From: Pedobacter sp. D749
Lineage (GTDB): Bacteria > Bacteroidota > Bacteroidia > Sphingobacteriales > Sphingobacteriaceae
Assembly: GCF_019317285.1 (NCBI RefSeq)
Contig: NZ_CP079218.1
Location: 1,426,001 to 1,490,000, forward strand
Direction of reading: 5' to 3'
DNA length: 64,000 nucleotides
Below, piece by piece: positions 15,403 to 24,369 of this stretch. The notes beneath the pieces are model-generated. The model was not told the origin of the DNA. It did no database searches and saw only the letters and a list, made by a program, of their open reading frames with translations. Both the position numbers and the translations under genes were made by a program. Each line of letters opens with the position of its first letter. Position 1 is the first letter of the stretch.

Positions 15403-16494
15403 ATGAAAAAAATCTTACTCTGCCTTTTTGTGGTATTGTTTGCCACAACTTGCAAAAAGAATGATGACGATAGTAATCAAGACCCAGGTATCTTACCAGA
15501 TGTAGAATTAAAATCAACAGTTGTTGTTTCTGTATTAACTTTACCATGGGAAATGGTTTACGGACCCGATAATTTCATCTGGTTTACTGAAAAAGCTGGG
15601 AAAATCAACCGTTTGAATCCTGCTACAGGTCAAATTACACCCTTATTAACTATTTCAGAGGTACGTACCAATGGAGAAGGAGGTTTGTTGAGCATGGCTT
15701 TACATCCTGATTTCACTGCTAATCCTTATGTTTATGTGGTTTATGGATACGGAAGCACTTATAAGGCTAAAGTGGTTCGTTATACTTATGGCGGAGGGAA
15801 TTTAACCAGCCCATTGGTTTTAATCGATCAGATTCCTGCTGCCTCCATACACAATGGCTCACGCTTATTGATCAGCGGAGATAAATTGTTTATCAGTACC
15901 GGTGATGCATCCGATACAGCCAATCCTCAAAATATAAATTCATTGGCCGGCAAAATTTTAAGGATCAATTTAGATGGTTCTATTCCTACAGATAATCCTT
16001 ACCCAAATAATCCTGTTTGGAGTTTGGGACATCGTAATGCGCAGGGATTGGTTCAGGTGGGCAGCAAAATATTTTCTTCTGAACATGGACCGGATTCTGA
16101 TGATGAAATAAATATTATCGAAAAAGGAAGAAATTACGGATGGCCGAACATCAAGGGGTTTTGCAACGAAAGTGGCGAACAATCGTTCTGTAGTTTGAAC
16201 AATGTGGCAGAGCCATTAATCAACTGGACACCAACCATTGCACCAAGTGGTTTGACTTATTACAACAATGATTATATTCCGCAGTTTAAAAATTCGTTGT
16301 TGTTAGCGGTGTTGAAAGGAACTAAACTGATGCAACTGAAATTAGACGATACGCAGACAAAAATTATAGCGACTAAAGATTTTTATGTGAATACTTATGG
16401 TCGAATCAGAGCTGTATGCCAATCGCCTGAAGGGAAAATTTATATCTGTACCAGCAATGGAGGTGATGATAAGATTGTCGAAATAGCGAAATAA
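15403..16494 (+). CDS. PQQ-dependent sugar dehydrogenase-like lipoprotein (GSDH family)
   Basis: The product is a 363-residue lipoprotein (MKKILLCLFVVLFATTC, lipobox Cys17) with a six-bladed beta-propeller of the glucose/sorbosone dehydrogenase family. Characteristic segments are LPWEMVYGPDNFIWFTEKAGKI at the start, GEGGLLSMALHPDF, NGSRLLISGDKLFISTGDA, SLAGKILRINLDGSIP, GHRNAQGLVQ, EHGPDSDDEINIIEKGRNYGWP and APSGLTYY. Family members oxidise aldose sugars with PQQ in the periplasm. No PQQ biosynthesis genes are in the window, so it may use exogenous PQQ or have another role. It is monocistronic and faces the convergent small gene at 16497. Confidence 0.88.
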   Translation: MKKILLCLFVVLFATTCKKNDDDSNQDPGILPDVELKSTVVVSVLTLPWEMVYGPDNFIWFTEKAGKINRLNPATGQITPLLTISEVRTNGEGGLLSMALHPDFTANPYVYVVYGYGSTYKAKVVRYTYGGGNLTSPLVLIDQIPAASIHNGSRLLISGDKLFISTGDASDTANPQNINSLAGKILRINLDGSIPTDNPYPNNPVWSLGHRNAQGLVQVGSKIFSSEHGPDSDDEINIIEKGRNYGWPNIKGFCNESGEQSFCSLNNVAEPLINWTPTIAPSGLTYYNNDYIPQFKNSLLLAVLKGTKLMQLKLDDTQTKIIATKDFYVNTYGRIRAVCQSPEGKIYICTSNGGDDKIVEIAK

Positions 16495-16496
16495 GC

Positions 16497-16661
16497 TTAT
16501 TTATTTTTATTACCCGGGCACTTTTTACAGCGTTTGCCCTTTTTAAATTTCTCACAACATTTTTTATGCTCAGCCGTGCAGCTTAGGATAAATCCCATAC
16601 CCTTTTGGAATTCAGGGTCTGTAGGTAATATAAACAGGCTTTCTTCTCTCTCGTAAATCAT
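16497..16661 (-). CDS. Small Cys/Lys-rich protein, unknown
   Basis: I do not recognise a named family. The frame is 68 codons long if read from 16703, but the ATG at 16659-16661 gives a more compact 54-residue product starting MIYEREESLFILPTDPEF. Its C-terminal half is rich in Cys and Lys (CTAEHKKCCEKFKKGKRCKKCP), with six cysteines in about 30 residues. That suggests metal binding or a disulfide-rich fold. It ends 2 bases from the stop of the convergent dehydrogenase gene. Regular spacing of the Cys residues and a tight fit between neighbours support a real gene. Confidence 0.5.
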   Translation of the reverse strand: MIYEREESLFILPTDPEFQKGMGFILSCTAEHKKCCEKFKKGKRCKKCPGNKNK

Positions 16662-16760
16662 TGCAATACAAAGGTAGTAGTTATTTAGATTAATTCCAAT
16701 CAATTTGTATTCCTGATAGATTTAAAAATTTTTAAATGCTGCATTTCTGAAGGCAATTTG

Positions 16761-16790
16761 TAATTTAGCGAACTAACCAAAATTCATAAA
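16761..16790 (+). promoter_or_regulatory. scoA promoter/operator leader shared with the thiolase gene
   Basis: The 30 bases before the scoA ATG begin TAATTTAGCG, a TAnnTTAG variant of the -7 element, and overlap a dyad TTAG-CGAA-CTAA, followed by CCAAAATTCATAAA. Nearly the same string precedes the thiolase gene at 56240-56211 on the minus strand. The conservation points to a common repressor or activator site. Confidence 0.6.
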
Positions 16791-17495
16791 ATGATAAATA
16801 AAGTGGTATCTGGAGCTGAAGAGGCGATCAAAGATATATCAGATGGTGCAACCCTAATGCTGGGTGGTTTCGGGCTTTGTGGTATTCCGGAGAATTGTAT
16901 AAATGCTTTGGTGAGCAAACAGGTCAAAAATTTAACCTGCATTTCCAACAATGCTGGTGTTGATGATTTTGGTATCGGTTTAATGCTAAAACAACGTCAG
17001 GTTAAAAAAATGATTTCTTCTTACGTAGGTGAAAATGCAGAGTTTGAAAGGCAGTTGTTAAGTGGCGAACTGGAAGTAGACCTTATTCCTCAGGGTACTT
17101 TGGCCAGCCGTTGTTTGGCTGCCGGATATGGTATGCCTGCAATTTTTACGCCCGCAGGTGTAGGAACTGAAGTTGCAGAAGGTAAAGAAGTACGTAATTT
17201 TGATGGTAAGGATTATTTGATGGAATACGCATTTGATGCCGATTTCGCTATTGTAAAAGCCTGGAAAGGCGATACCGCAGGAAATTTAATCTTTAGATCT
17301 ACCAGCCGGAATTTTAATCCGGTAATGGCTATGGCAGGTAAAGTTACCATCGCTGAAGTGGAAGAATTGGTAGAAGCAGGTGAATTAGATCCGGATCATA
17401 TTCATACTCCGGGTATTTATGTTCACCGCATTTTTCAGGGCAAAGACTACGAGAAAAGAATTGAGCAGCGCACGGTGAGGAAGTCTGAAGTATAA
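16791..17495 (+). CDS. scoA: 3-oxoacid CoA-transferase subunit A
   Basis: This 234-residue alpha subunit of a succinyl-CoA:3-ketoacid CoA transferase exchanges CoA between succinyl-CoA and acetoacetate. The motifs [13 protein letters not shown] (about 26-38), [13 protein letters not shown] and [21 protein letters not shown] are typical of CoA-transferase family I subunit A. Subunit B follows 55 bp downstream on the same strand. The leader carries a dyad shared with the thiolase gene at 56.2 kb, so the pair likely serves acetoacetate/acetoacetyl-CoA or ketone-body use in central metabolism. Confidence 0.94.
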   Translation: MINKVVSGAEEAIKDISDGATLMLGGFGLCGIPENCINALVSKQVKNLTCISNNAGVDDFGIGLMLKQRQVKKMISSYVGENAEFERQLLSGELEVDLIPQGTLASRCLAAGYGMPAIFTPAGVGTEVAEGKEVRNFDGKDYLMEYAFDADFAIVKAWKGDTAGNLIFRSTSRNFNPVMAMAGKVTIAEVEELVEAGELDPDHIHTPGIYVHRIFQGKDYEKRIEQRTVRKSEV

Positions 17496-17550
17496 TAGCA
17501 GATTAAAACATCACTCATTCTATCAATCAAAATTCAAACATTTAAAATTT

Positions 17551-18210
17551 ATGTTTTCAAAAGAAGAGATCGCACAGCGTATCGCTAAAGAGATAAAAGA
17601 TGGATACTATGTTAACCTTGGCATTGGCATACCTACACTGGTGGCCAACTATATTCCAAAGGGAATTAATGTAGTATTACAATCAGAAAATGGTTTGCTG
17701 GGCATGGGGCCATTTCCTTTTGAAGGGGAAGAAGATGCTGATTTAATTAACGCAGGAAAACAAACCATTACCACTTTGCCAGGATCATCTATTTTTGATT
17801 CGGCGATGAGTTTTGGGATGATCCGTGCTCAAAAAGTGGATTTAACCATTCTGGGAGCCATGGAGGTGTCAGAAACCGGAGATATTGCCAATTGGAAAAT
17901 TCCGGGTAAAATGGTTAAAGGAATGGGCGGAGCAATGGATTTGGTTGCTTCGGCCAAAAACATCATTGTAGCCATGCAGCATATCAACAAAGCTGGTGAA
18001 AGTAAATTGTTACCAAAATGTACCTTGCCGTTAACTGGTGTGAAATGTATTAAAAAAATAGTTACAGAGCTGGCGGTTTTGGATATTTTACCTGAAGGTG
18101 GTTTTAAACTTTTGGAGCGTGCGCCCGGCGTGAGTATCGAATTTATACAGCAATCTACGGCAGGTAGATTGGTTGTGGAAGGTGAAATACCTGAAATGAG
18201 ACTGGATTAA
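17551..18210 (+). CDS. scoB: 3-oxoacid CoA-transferase subunit B
   Basis: This 219-residue beta subunit carries the catalytic glutamate, Glu46 in LQSENGLLGMGPFP, which forms the covalent glutamyl-CoA intermediate. The family marks NLGIGIPTLVANY, LPGSSIFDSAMSFGMIR and GGAMDLV are present. It forms the active heterodimer with the preceding subunit A. The 55-bp gap is AT-rich and shows no terminator, so the two genes are probably one transcript ending at the hairpin at 18298-18328. Confidence 0.94.
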   Translation: MFSKEEIAQRIAKEIKDGYYVNLGIGIPTLVANYIPKGINVVLQSENGLLGMGPFPFEGEEDADLINAGKQTITTLPGSSIFDSAMSFGMIRAQKVDLTILGAMEVSETGDIANWKIPGKMVKGMGGAMDLVASAKNIIVAMQHINKAGESKLLPKCTLPLTGVKCIKKIVTELAVLDILPEGGFKLLERAPGVSIEFIQQSTAGRLVVEGEIPEMRLD

Positions 18211-18297
18211 TTAGTGGTTTGTGGCGACACAAACCACGGCAATTAGATTTTATAAACGATCTTTATTCTCGCGCAGGCGTGAATCTTTACTAAAAAA

Positions 18298-18328
18298 GAG
18301 AAGTCAAGTTTTTAAAACTTGACTTCTC
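18298..18328. terminator. Bidirectional terminator between scoB and udk
   Basis: A 15-bp perfect stem (GAGAAGTCAAGTTTT with AAAACTTGACTTCTC) has a single central T. It lies between the converging scoB (+) and uridine-kinase (-) genes and probably stops both. Confidence 0.7.
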
Positions 18329-18334
18329 TAGTGT

Positions 18335-18985
18335 TTACTGTATGTCAACCAAAATGCTATTCCTCAAATCATTCGAAATATCCTCTGTGATGGCGATAAT
18401 TTCGTCGGGCTCATTGGTATTATTCATGACTACCTTATTGCATTGTTCGCGGTAGGGTAGCAGATATTCTTTATAAGCGGGTACTACATGGTTGTGCCAT
18501 TTGTACAATACGTCATCTTCCGGATAACCTCGTTCTAAACCATCACGTTTGATACGGCGATCTAAAGCAACCTGTTCATCCGCATCAACAAAAATTGTAT
18601 GATTCAGTAAAGCCGCTATTTCTTTAAAATGGAGGATAAAAAGTCCCTCTACAATAATAATAGGTGCTGATTTAATTTCCAGTATTTTAACTACAGCCAA
18701 AGGGTTATTAAAGTTGTATTCTTTTTTATAAACCACTTCACCGCTCATTAATTGCTTAATATCTCTCAAAAACTGTTCGCTGTCAATGGTTGAAGGAAGA
18801 TCGAAGTTGTATAACTTGTTTTCTTCCTGTGTCATGTCACCGGCAGGGATGTAATAATCATCCTGGGATACCAGTGTTACTTCATCCTGTTTAAAATGAT
18901 GAAGAAAGCAGTTTAAGAAAAATGTTTTGCCCGATCCGCTACCACCGGCAATACCAATTATGAATGGTTTTTTGTTTAAACTCAT
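18335..18985 (-). CDS. udk: Uridine kinase family protein
   Basis: This 216-residue P-loop kinase has Walker A GGSGSGKT (residues 14-21), the SQDDYY acceptor-site motif, and FDLPSTIDSEQFLRD and RRIKRDGLERGYPEDDVLYKWHNHV typical of the phosphoribulokinase/uridine-kinase family. The likely reaction is phosphorylation of uridine or cytidine to the monophosphate in pyrimidine salvage. The start ATG overlaps the stop of the upstream LysM gene by 4 bases, indicating translational coupling. Why a salvage kinase is coupled to a cell-wall protein is not evident. Confidence 0.88.
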   Translation of the reverse strand: MSLNKKPFIIGIAGGSGSGKTFFLNCFLHHFKQDEVTLVSQDDYYIPAGDMTQEENKLYNFDLPSTIDSEQFLRDIKQLMSGEVVYKKEYNFNNPLAVVKILEIKSAPIIIVEGLFILHFKEIAALLNHTIFVDADEQVALDRRIKRDGLERGYPEDDVLYKWHNHVVPAYKEYLLPYREQCNKVVMNNTNEPDEIIAITEDISNDLRNSILVDIQ

Positions 18986-20511
18986 TGAGCACTATAGGTT
19001 AAATTGCAGAAAAAACGTTTGTCTAAAGCGCCCAGTGAATCGGCTACAGCTTTAGTCATTACAATGATAACATCTTTTGTGGATTCGTTCTCTGTAAATT
19101 TACCAACAACTTTGGCAAAGGTAGTGCGGTTGGTCATTGGGTTGGTAATTTTAATTACCCTTCCCACAGGTGCTGTACGGTGCAAAACCAACATTTTTGT
19201 TCCATCCATATCCTGGTCTTCAATCCAAACTGCAGCTCCTTTTTCTTCGATCTGACTTAAACCATATACGCTCGGATCGCGGCGAAGTTTAGGATCTTTA
19301 ACCATGGTACTGTCTGGTTCATTTTCCTGTTCTTCTTTTGATAAATCATTTACCGATTTTGGTTGTGGTGGTTTAGGAATGATCAGTTTCTGGCCTACCT
19401 TGATGTTGTTATCGTCCAGTTTATTTGCTGTTCTGATCTGATAAGCCGTTAAGTTATATTTTTTAGCTATAGAGAAAATGTTTTCGCCAGTAGCTACCGT
19501 ATGGATAAAACTTTCTTCTTTCGCTTCTACCGGTAATTCTTTTGTTTTGGTTTCAGCCTGTTTTTCTTTGGGTACCTGAACATCTGCAATGATGCCGCCA
19601 GGAACTTTTAAAACCTGCCCGATAGTAATGGCATTATCAGGAAGATTGTTCATTGTTCTGATCTGATAAGCAGTAATTCCATATTGCCTGGCAATGGTGA
19701 AAATAGTTTCGTTCCTTAAAACAGTGTGTGTACCTGCCGTATCGTTGGATTTATTTTCTTGTGCAGGCTTCTCTTCTACAGCAGCTGAAACTACTTTAGT
19801 TTCGTCGATGTTTTTTGTCGCCGGGATTTTAAGTTTCTGACCAATACGGAGGTTATTGCCCGAAAGATTGTTGGCTTTTTTTACTTCTTCAACCGTAGTG
19901 CCATATTTTTCGGCAATTTTTCCTAAAAATTCTTTACGCGCAACAGTATGCTCAATCATAGTTTGATCTGAAGCAGGAGTACTGTTTACAGGTGATTCTG
20001 TATTGTTTTTTGCAGGCGGCGTAACCGTCTCAGGTACTGGGTTCTGCACTCCGTTTTTTGCCGGTATTTTTAAAACCTGACCGATGCTTAAATTACTGCC
20101 CTTTAAGTTGTTTAAAGCCTTAATTTCATTTATGGTTGTGCCATATTTTTCGGCCAGCATATTTAAATTTTCTTTTGGCTTAATGGTATGCTCAATCACA
20201 TTGCCAGTTGCAGTAGTTTGAGTCTGCGTATTGTTAGATGGTCCTGTTGCTGTAAAAGGAATATTTGTAGGGACTTTGATGATCACACCAACCTGTAGAT
20301 ATTTGTTTTCGTTAAAAGCCATAATATCTTTTGGCGATACATTGTATCTTCTTCCGATAGAATAGTAAGTGTCTTTTGCTACGGTTTGGTGAACGATAAG
20401 TTTTTTGCCTTTATTATTTTCTACACCGATAGAGTCTCTTGCTGTGTTAGCTTTGGCATTTGCAATATTAAGTGCAAATAACACTACAGCAGATAAATAT
20501 ATTTTATGCAT
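18982..20511 (-). CDS. Secreted LysM-repeat protein with C-terminal RlpA-like domain
   Basis: This 509-residue protein has a signal peptide (residues 1-21, ending AKA). Five LysM modules can be counted, each starting HTV/HTI-type and ending with a G(Q/V)xLKIP-like strand, spaced by Pro/Thr/Lys linkers. LysM modules bind peptidoglycan glycan strands. The last about 110 residues (WIEDQDMDGTKMLVLHRTAP, GRVIKITNPMTNRTTFAKVVG) resemble the double-psi beta-barrel of RlpA-like proteins. It probably acts in the periplasm on or at the cell wall; enzymatic activity is unproven. The downstream uridine kinase overlaps it by 4 bases. Confidence 0.85.
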   Translation of the reverse strand: MHKIYLSAVVLFALNIANAKANTARDSIGVENNKGKKLIVHQTVAKDTYYSIGRRYNVSPKDIMAFNENKYLQVGVIIKVPTNIPFTATGPSNNTQTQTTATGNVIEHTIKPKENLNMLAEKYGTTINEIKALNNLKGSNLSIGQVLKIPAKNGVQNPVPETVTPPAKNNTESPVNSTPASDQTMIEHTVARKEFLGKIAEKYGTTVEEVKKANNLSGNNLRIGQKLKIPATKNIDETKVVSAAVEEKPAQENKSNDTAGTHTVLRNETIFTIARQYGITAYQIRTMNNLPDNAITIGQVLKVPGGIIADVQVPKEKQAETKTKELPVEAKEESFIHTVATGENIFSIAKKYNLTAYQIRTANKLDDNNIKVGQKLIIPKPPQPKSVNDLSKEEQENEPDSTMVKDPKLRRDPSVYGLSQIEEKGAAVWIEDQDMDGTKMLVLHRTAPVGRVIKITNPMTNRTTFAKVVGKFTENESTKDVIIVMTKAVADSLGALDKRFFCNLTYSAQ

Positions 20512-20743
20512 TTATTTTTATCTAATTTTCTAAGTCAAAGGGAGCAATTATACGAATAATATTGTTAACCATCTTAAGTCGAGCTGTTGGTTTTTAAGTA
20601 AAACTAAGATGATTTTATTTTTTTTGAATTGATATGTAATTCATATACAAATATTTATAATGTCCCTGTTTTGTTTTTGTTAAATATTAAACGATTTAAT
20701 AAATACCGTATTGTTCAAGAGACAAAATTGAGTAAAACTTTTA

Positions 20744-20751
20744 TAAATTTG
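20744..20751 (+). promoter_or_regulatory. Probable -7 element of dps promoter
   Basis: TAAATTTG matches TAnnTTTG 42 nt upstream of the dps start. It supports choosing the ATG at 20794 over upstream in-frame codons, which lie before this element. Confidence 0.5.
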
Positions 20752-20793
20752 GTTTGTTACGTTGACAATAAAAACATTATAAATCATAACAAA

Positions 20794-21273
20794 ATGGACG
20801 CTAAAGAAATAAGCTTAAACGAGAAAGAAGTTAAACCAGTTGTAGATCTGTTAAATGATTATTTGGCTAATTACCACATTCATTATCAAAAATTAAGAGG
20901 TTGCCATTGGAACATTAAAGGTCAGAATTTTTTTACACTTCATGTTAAGTTTGAAGAGTTATATACCAATGCTCAACTAACTATCGACGAAATTGCTGAG
21001 CGTGTATTAACCTTAGGTAAAGCACCGCATAGCCGTTTTGCTGATTATATTAAAGAATCTAAAATCAAAGAGATTGATACCATTGGCATGAAAGACCTTG
21101 ATATGGTTGATGCCATTTTAGATGATATGGCTGCATTGATCGAATTGGAAAGAGAACTCTTGGAAGCTACTGATACTGCCGGAGACGATGGCTCTAACGA
21201 TATGGTTAACCGTTTTATGCAGTTTAAAGAGAAAAATACCTGGATGTTACGCTCTTTCGCAGGCAAGAAATAA
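20794..21273 (+). CDS. dps: Dps-type ferritin-like DNA-protection protein
   Basis: This 159-residue member of the Dps family forms dodecamers that oxidise and store iron and shield DNA. Ferroxidase ligands are visible at the standard spacing: His38 (CHWNIKG), His50 (FTLHVKFEELY), Asp65 and Glu69 (TIDEIAER). The frame is open to 20629, but residues before the ATG at 20794 look non-coding, the -7 element lies within that stretch, and MDAKEISLN starts at the usual family position. The gene is monocistronic with a strong hairpin after it. Oxidative-stress or stationary-phase induction is likely from family knowledge. Confidence 0.94.
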   Translation: MDAKEISLNEKEVKPVVDLLNDYLANYHIHYQKLRGCHWNIKGQNFFTLHVKFEELYTNAQLTIDEIAERVLTLGKAPHSRFADYIKESKIKEIDTIGMKDLDMVDAILDDMAALIELERELLEATDTAGDDGSNDMVNRFMQFKEKNTWMLRSFAGKK

Positions 21274-21295
21274 TATCTTATTAGTAGGTTAAGTG

Positions 21296-21347
21296 GCCCT
21301 ATGTAAGTAGATTTATTGTAAAATCTGCTTATACAGGGCTTTTTTGT
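21296..21347 (+). terminator. Intrinsic terminator after dps
   Basis: A long stem forms between GCCCTATGTAAGTAGATTTA and its partner TAAAATCTGCTTATACAGGGC (part A-U, part G-U pairs), followed by TTTTTTG. Confidence 0.8.
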
Positions 21348-21379
21348 TTCATAGAAAGTCTAATTATTTATCTTTGGAC

Positions 21380-23215
21380 ATGGCATACAAAAGTTTAGCA
21401 GAATGTGTTTCCGATCTTGAAAAGCACGGTCATTTAATCAGAATAAAAGAAGAAGTAGATCCTTATTTAGAAATGGCAGCCATCCATTTGAGGGTTTACG
21501 AAAAGCAAGGACCGGCACTGTTATTCGAAAAAGTTAAAGGAAGTCCTTTTCCTGCGGTTTCTAATCTGTTCGGAACTTTAGAAAGATCAAAATTCATTTT
21601 TAGAGATACTTTACCGAAAGTGCAGCAATTGGTTTCTTTGAGGAACGATCCTATAAAGGCGTTGAAAAATCCTTTTAAATATGCAGGTTCTGCAATGTCG
21701 GCTTTATCGGCTCTGCCTTTAAAAACACCGTCCGCGAAAAATAAGTTTTTGAAAACAAGCATCAGTCAGTTGCCGCAGATAGTAAACTGGCCTATGGATG
21801 GTGGTCCATTTGTTACCATGCCACAGGTTTATACCGAAGATGTAGATAAACCGGGTGTATTAAACGCCAATTTAGGGATGTACCGCATTCAGTTAGGCGG
21901 AAACGATTATATCCAGGATAAAGAAATTGGTTTGCACTACCAGATCCATAGGGGGATAGGCGTGCATCAATCGAAAGCGAATGCCCTCGGACAGCCTTTA
22001 AAAGTGAGTGTTTTTGTTGGAGGTCCGCCTTCTCATCCTTTGGCCGCAGTAATGCCATTGCCTGAAGGTTTGTCGGAAATGACTTTTGCTGGTGCTCTTG
22101 GCGACAGGCGTTTCCGTTATTTTTATGATGATGAAGGTTTCTGTATCTCTGCGGATGCCGATTTTATCATTACCGGCACCGTTTATCCCAACGAAAATAA
22201 ACCAGAAGGGCCTTTTGGTGATCACCTTGGTTATTACAGTTTAACACATACTTTTCCTTTAATGAAAGTGCATAATGTGTACCATAAAAAAGATGCAATA
22301 TGGTCGTTTACCGTGGTTGGTCGCCCGCCGCAGGAAGATACCAGTTTTGGCGCTTTGATTCATGAAATTACCGGTTCAGCCATTCCGCAGGAAATACACG
22401 GTTTAAAAGAGGTTCATGCGGTTGATGCCGCAGGTGTTCACCCTTTGCTTTTTGCCATTGGTAGCGAACGTTATACGCCATATTTAAAAGAAAGAAGACC
22501 ACAGGAGATTTTGACTATTGCCAACCACATTCTGGGTAAAAACCAATTGAGTTTAGCCAAATACCTTTTTATATCGGCTAAAGAAGATAATCAGCGACTA
22601 AGTACGCATCATATTAAAGATTTCATCAAACATATATTAGAACGAATTGATTTAACAAGAGACATCCATTTTTATACCAACACCACCATTGATACGCTGG
22701 ATTATAGTGGCGACGGATTAAACAGTGGTTCTAAAGTGGTAATTGCAGCCGCTGGCAATCAAAAAAGAGAATTGTGGAGCCATGTCCCTGAAGAACTCAA
22801 ACTAAGTGAAGCTTTTTATCAGCCTAAAATTGCTATGCCAGGTGTTTTGGTTTTAGCGGCTAATAAATACCTGAATCCAGAGAAAACAGCTGCAGAAATT
22901 GCGGTGCTGAACATGGCCCTGATCGATCAGGATTTATCTGGTCTGCCTTTGATTATATTGGCAGATGATGCTGAGTTTACCGCTGCAACTATTGATAATT
23001 TTGTTTGGGTAGCTTTTACAAGGAGTAACCCGGCAGCAGATATTTATGGTATTAACGATTTTACGATCAACAAACATTGGGGCTGTAAGGGTTCGATGAT
23101 TATTGATGCACGAAAAAAGCCCCACCACGCACCCGAATTGATTAAGGATGGAGTGGTAGAGGCTAAGATTGATGAAATGGGTAAGGAGGGTGGAGCGTTA
23201 TTTGAGGTTGTATGA
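21380..23215 (+). CDS. UbiD family decarboxylase
   Basis: This 611-residue member of the UbiD family comprises reversible (de)carboxylases that use prenylated FMN. The ATG at 21380 was chosen over an in-frame ATG at 21344 because MAYKSLAECVSDLEKHGHL is the usual family N-terminus and the earlier codons overlap the dps terminator. Motifs seen include GMYRIQLGGNDYIQDKEIGLHYQ, ADFIITGTVYPNENKPEGPFGDHLGYY (the conserved Glu/Arg prFMN region) and PPQEDTSFGAL. In this phylum such proteins of about 610 residues are usually annotated as menaquinone-pathway decarboxylases. That role is inferred, and no other menaquinone gene is nearby. Confidence 0.87.
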   Translation: MAYKSLAECVSDLEKHGHLIRIKEEVDPYLEMAAIHLRVYEKQGPALLFEKVKGSPFPAVSNLFGTLERSKFIFRDTLPKVQQLVSLRNDPIKALKNPFKYAGSAMSALSALPLKTPSAKNKFLKTSISQLPQIVNWPMDGGPFVTMPQVYTEDVDKPGVLNANLGMYRIQLGGNDYIQDKEIGLHYQIHRGIGVHQSKANALGQPLKVSVFVGGPPSHPLAAVMPLPEGLSEMTFAGALGDRRFRYFYDDEGFCISADADFIITGTVYPNENKPEGPFGDHLGYYSLTHTFPLMKVHNVYHKKDAIWSFTVVGRPPQEDTSFGALIHEITGSAIPQEIHGLKEVHAVDAAGVHPLLFAIGSERYTPYLKERRPQEILTIANHILGKNQLSLAKYLFISAKEDNQRLSTHHIKDFIKHILERIDLTRDIHFYTNTTIDTLDYSGDGLNSGSKVVIAAAGNQKRELWSHVPEELKLSEAFYQPKIAMPGVLVLAANKYLNPEKTAAEIAVLNMALIDQDLSGLPLIILADDAEFTAATIDNFVWVAFTRSNPAADIYGINDFTINKHWGCKGSMIIDARKKPHHAPELIKDGVVEAKIDEMGKEGGALFEVV

Positions 23216-23318
23216 TTTATTGTAACTGCCAGGACTAAGTTGTAGCTATCACGGTTTAATGTAAATGTTTCTACGAAACATACCATCCTGCCTTTGCCAA
23301 TCCGTAGGCGATGGTTTT

Positions 23319-24053
23319 TTATTTTTGTTTCAACTTTCCAATTATTTCTTCAGAAAGTCTCCAAGAGTATTGATTTAAAATTGTTTTGTAAATATCATTC
23401 CACTTGCTTGATTTTTTGTCTGTTAAATTTTGTCTTTCCTTTTTTAAGAGTTTTGCTATTTCATATACACTGTTATAAGTTGGGAATACTTTGTTGCATT
23501 CTTCTAATTTTTGTATCGCAGCATCTACATTTTGTTCAAAAAGAAAATCAAAAGCTTGTCTTTCCATTTTTTTTGCTTGTTCAGCTTTAGTACTTCCTAG
23601 TTGGATTTTTAATTTATTATCATTTATAAGGCTATCTGCTATTGTAATTTGGATATTGTTAATTTTAGTACCTGTTTTTTCAAATTTAAGCTCATTTTTG
23701 ATTGCCATTACTTGTGGATATAGATCGGTGTCTTTGTCATATACTTTTGATTTTATTGTAGCTAATGCCTGCATTGCATTTTGGATAGTAGTTTGATTTA
23801 TTTCTGAAGGGAATGGGAGCAATGTAGTAACTTCTTTAGATTTAATGCCTATCACTTCAATAGCTAATCTGCCTGTTACTTTGCCTGCTTTAACGGCTAT
23901 ACCCAATGATAATAAGTCTCCAATATTAATCCCTGCTTCTTTCGTGGTAATTTGTGAACTAAGCCTTAAACCAACTCCAACACGACTAAAGCCTAAAACT
24001 TTGACATCATCATAATCATATTTTGCTAGTGTAGCAAATTTCATATAATCCAT
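23319..24053 (-). CDS. Downstream part of a split lipoprotein-like gene, unknown function
   Basis: This 244-residue piece (counting from the first ATG) is of unrecognised family. It starts MDYMKFATLAKYDYDDVKV, has a beta-rich middle (VGVGLRLSS, GRLAIEVIGIKSKEVTTLLP) and a helical C-terminal part with a TPR-like segment (FDFLFEQNVDAAIQKLEECNKVFPTY). The frame is open and protein-like for another 47 codons upstream of that ATG (to about 24195, reading KLLTKDETLSFLNN, then YIGQESIEGGFSYLP). That stretch has no ATG, GTG or TTG start, and the frame closes just inside the upstream lipoprotein ORF. One extra base in the A-run near 24192-24196 would explain this. It may be a frameshifted gene, a sequencing error, or recoding. 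Confidence 0.6.
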   Translation of the reverse strand: MDYMKFATLAKYDYDDVKVLGFSRVGVGLRLSSQITTKEAGINIGDLLSLGIAVKAGKVTGRLAIEVIGIKSKEVTTLLPFPSEINQTTIQNAMQALATIKSKVYDKDTDLYPQVMAIKNELKFEKTGTKINNIQITIADSLINDNKLKIQLGSTKAEQAKKMERQAFDFLFEQNVDAAIQKLEECNKVFPTYNSVYEIAKLLKKERQNLTDKKSSKWNDIYKTILNQYSWRLSEEIIGKLKQK

Positions 24054-24180
24054 GACTACTTTATAGGTTGCACCTTTAGCTGAGACAGTGACAGGTAAAT
24101 AACTGAATCCTCCTTCTATAGATTCCTGACCTATATAAACTAATACTGTTTCGTTGTTTAAAAAACTTAGGGTTTCATCT

Positions 24181-24369
24181 TTAGTTAGGAGCTTTATGTT
24201 TTAAAGCACTATCGACAACAATGTCTACATCCTTTGTGTATTCAGTTGGGTCAATAGGTTCAAAATCTTTAAATTCAACTGAAGATTTTCTTCCTTCAAA
24301 AAAGGATTTTTGTGTGCCGCAGCTCATAAAAGCTAAACAAAGAATTAGTAAGTAGAAAATGTTTTTCAT
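24181..24369 (-). CDS. Lipoprotein N-terminal piece, probably same gene as 23319-24200
   Basis: The product is 62 residues with a lipoprotein signal peptide (MKNIFYLLILCLAFMSC, lipobox Cys17), a short linker (GTQKSFFEGRKSSVEFKDF) and PTEYTKDVDIVVDSALKHKAPN, then stop. The downstream frame lacks a start and a signal peptide, while this ORF has both but no body. Joined by a +1 shift near KHK they would make one lipoprotein of about 350 residues. As written the two reading frames overlap by 20 bases. The intact form would be exported to the periplasm or outer membrane. Confidence 0.6.
   Translation of the reverse strand: MKNIFYLLILCLAFMSCGTQKSFFEGRKSSVEFKDFEPIDPTEYTKDVDIVVDSALKHKAPN

Noticed and set aside
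23025..23031. GGGTTAC (minus strand) as a seventh ECF promoter
   Set aside because: It lies inside ubiD coding sequence and has no TATTAA-like hexamer 16-17 nt downstream.
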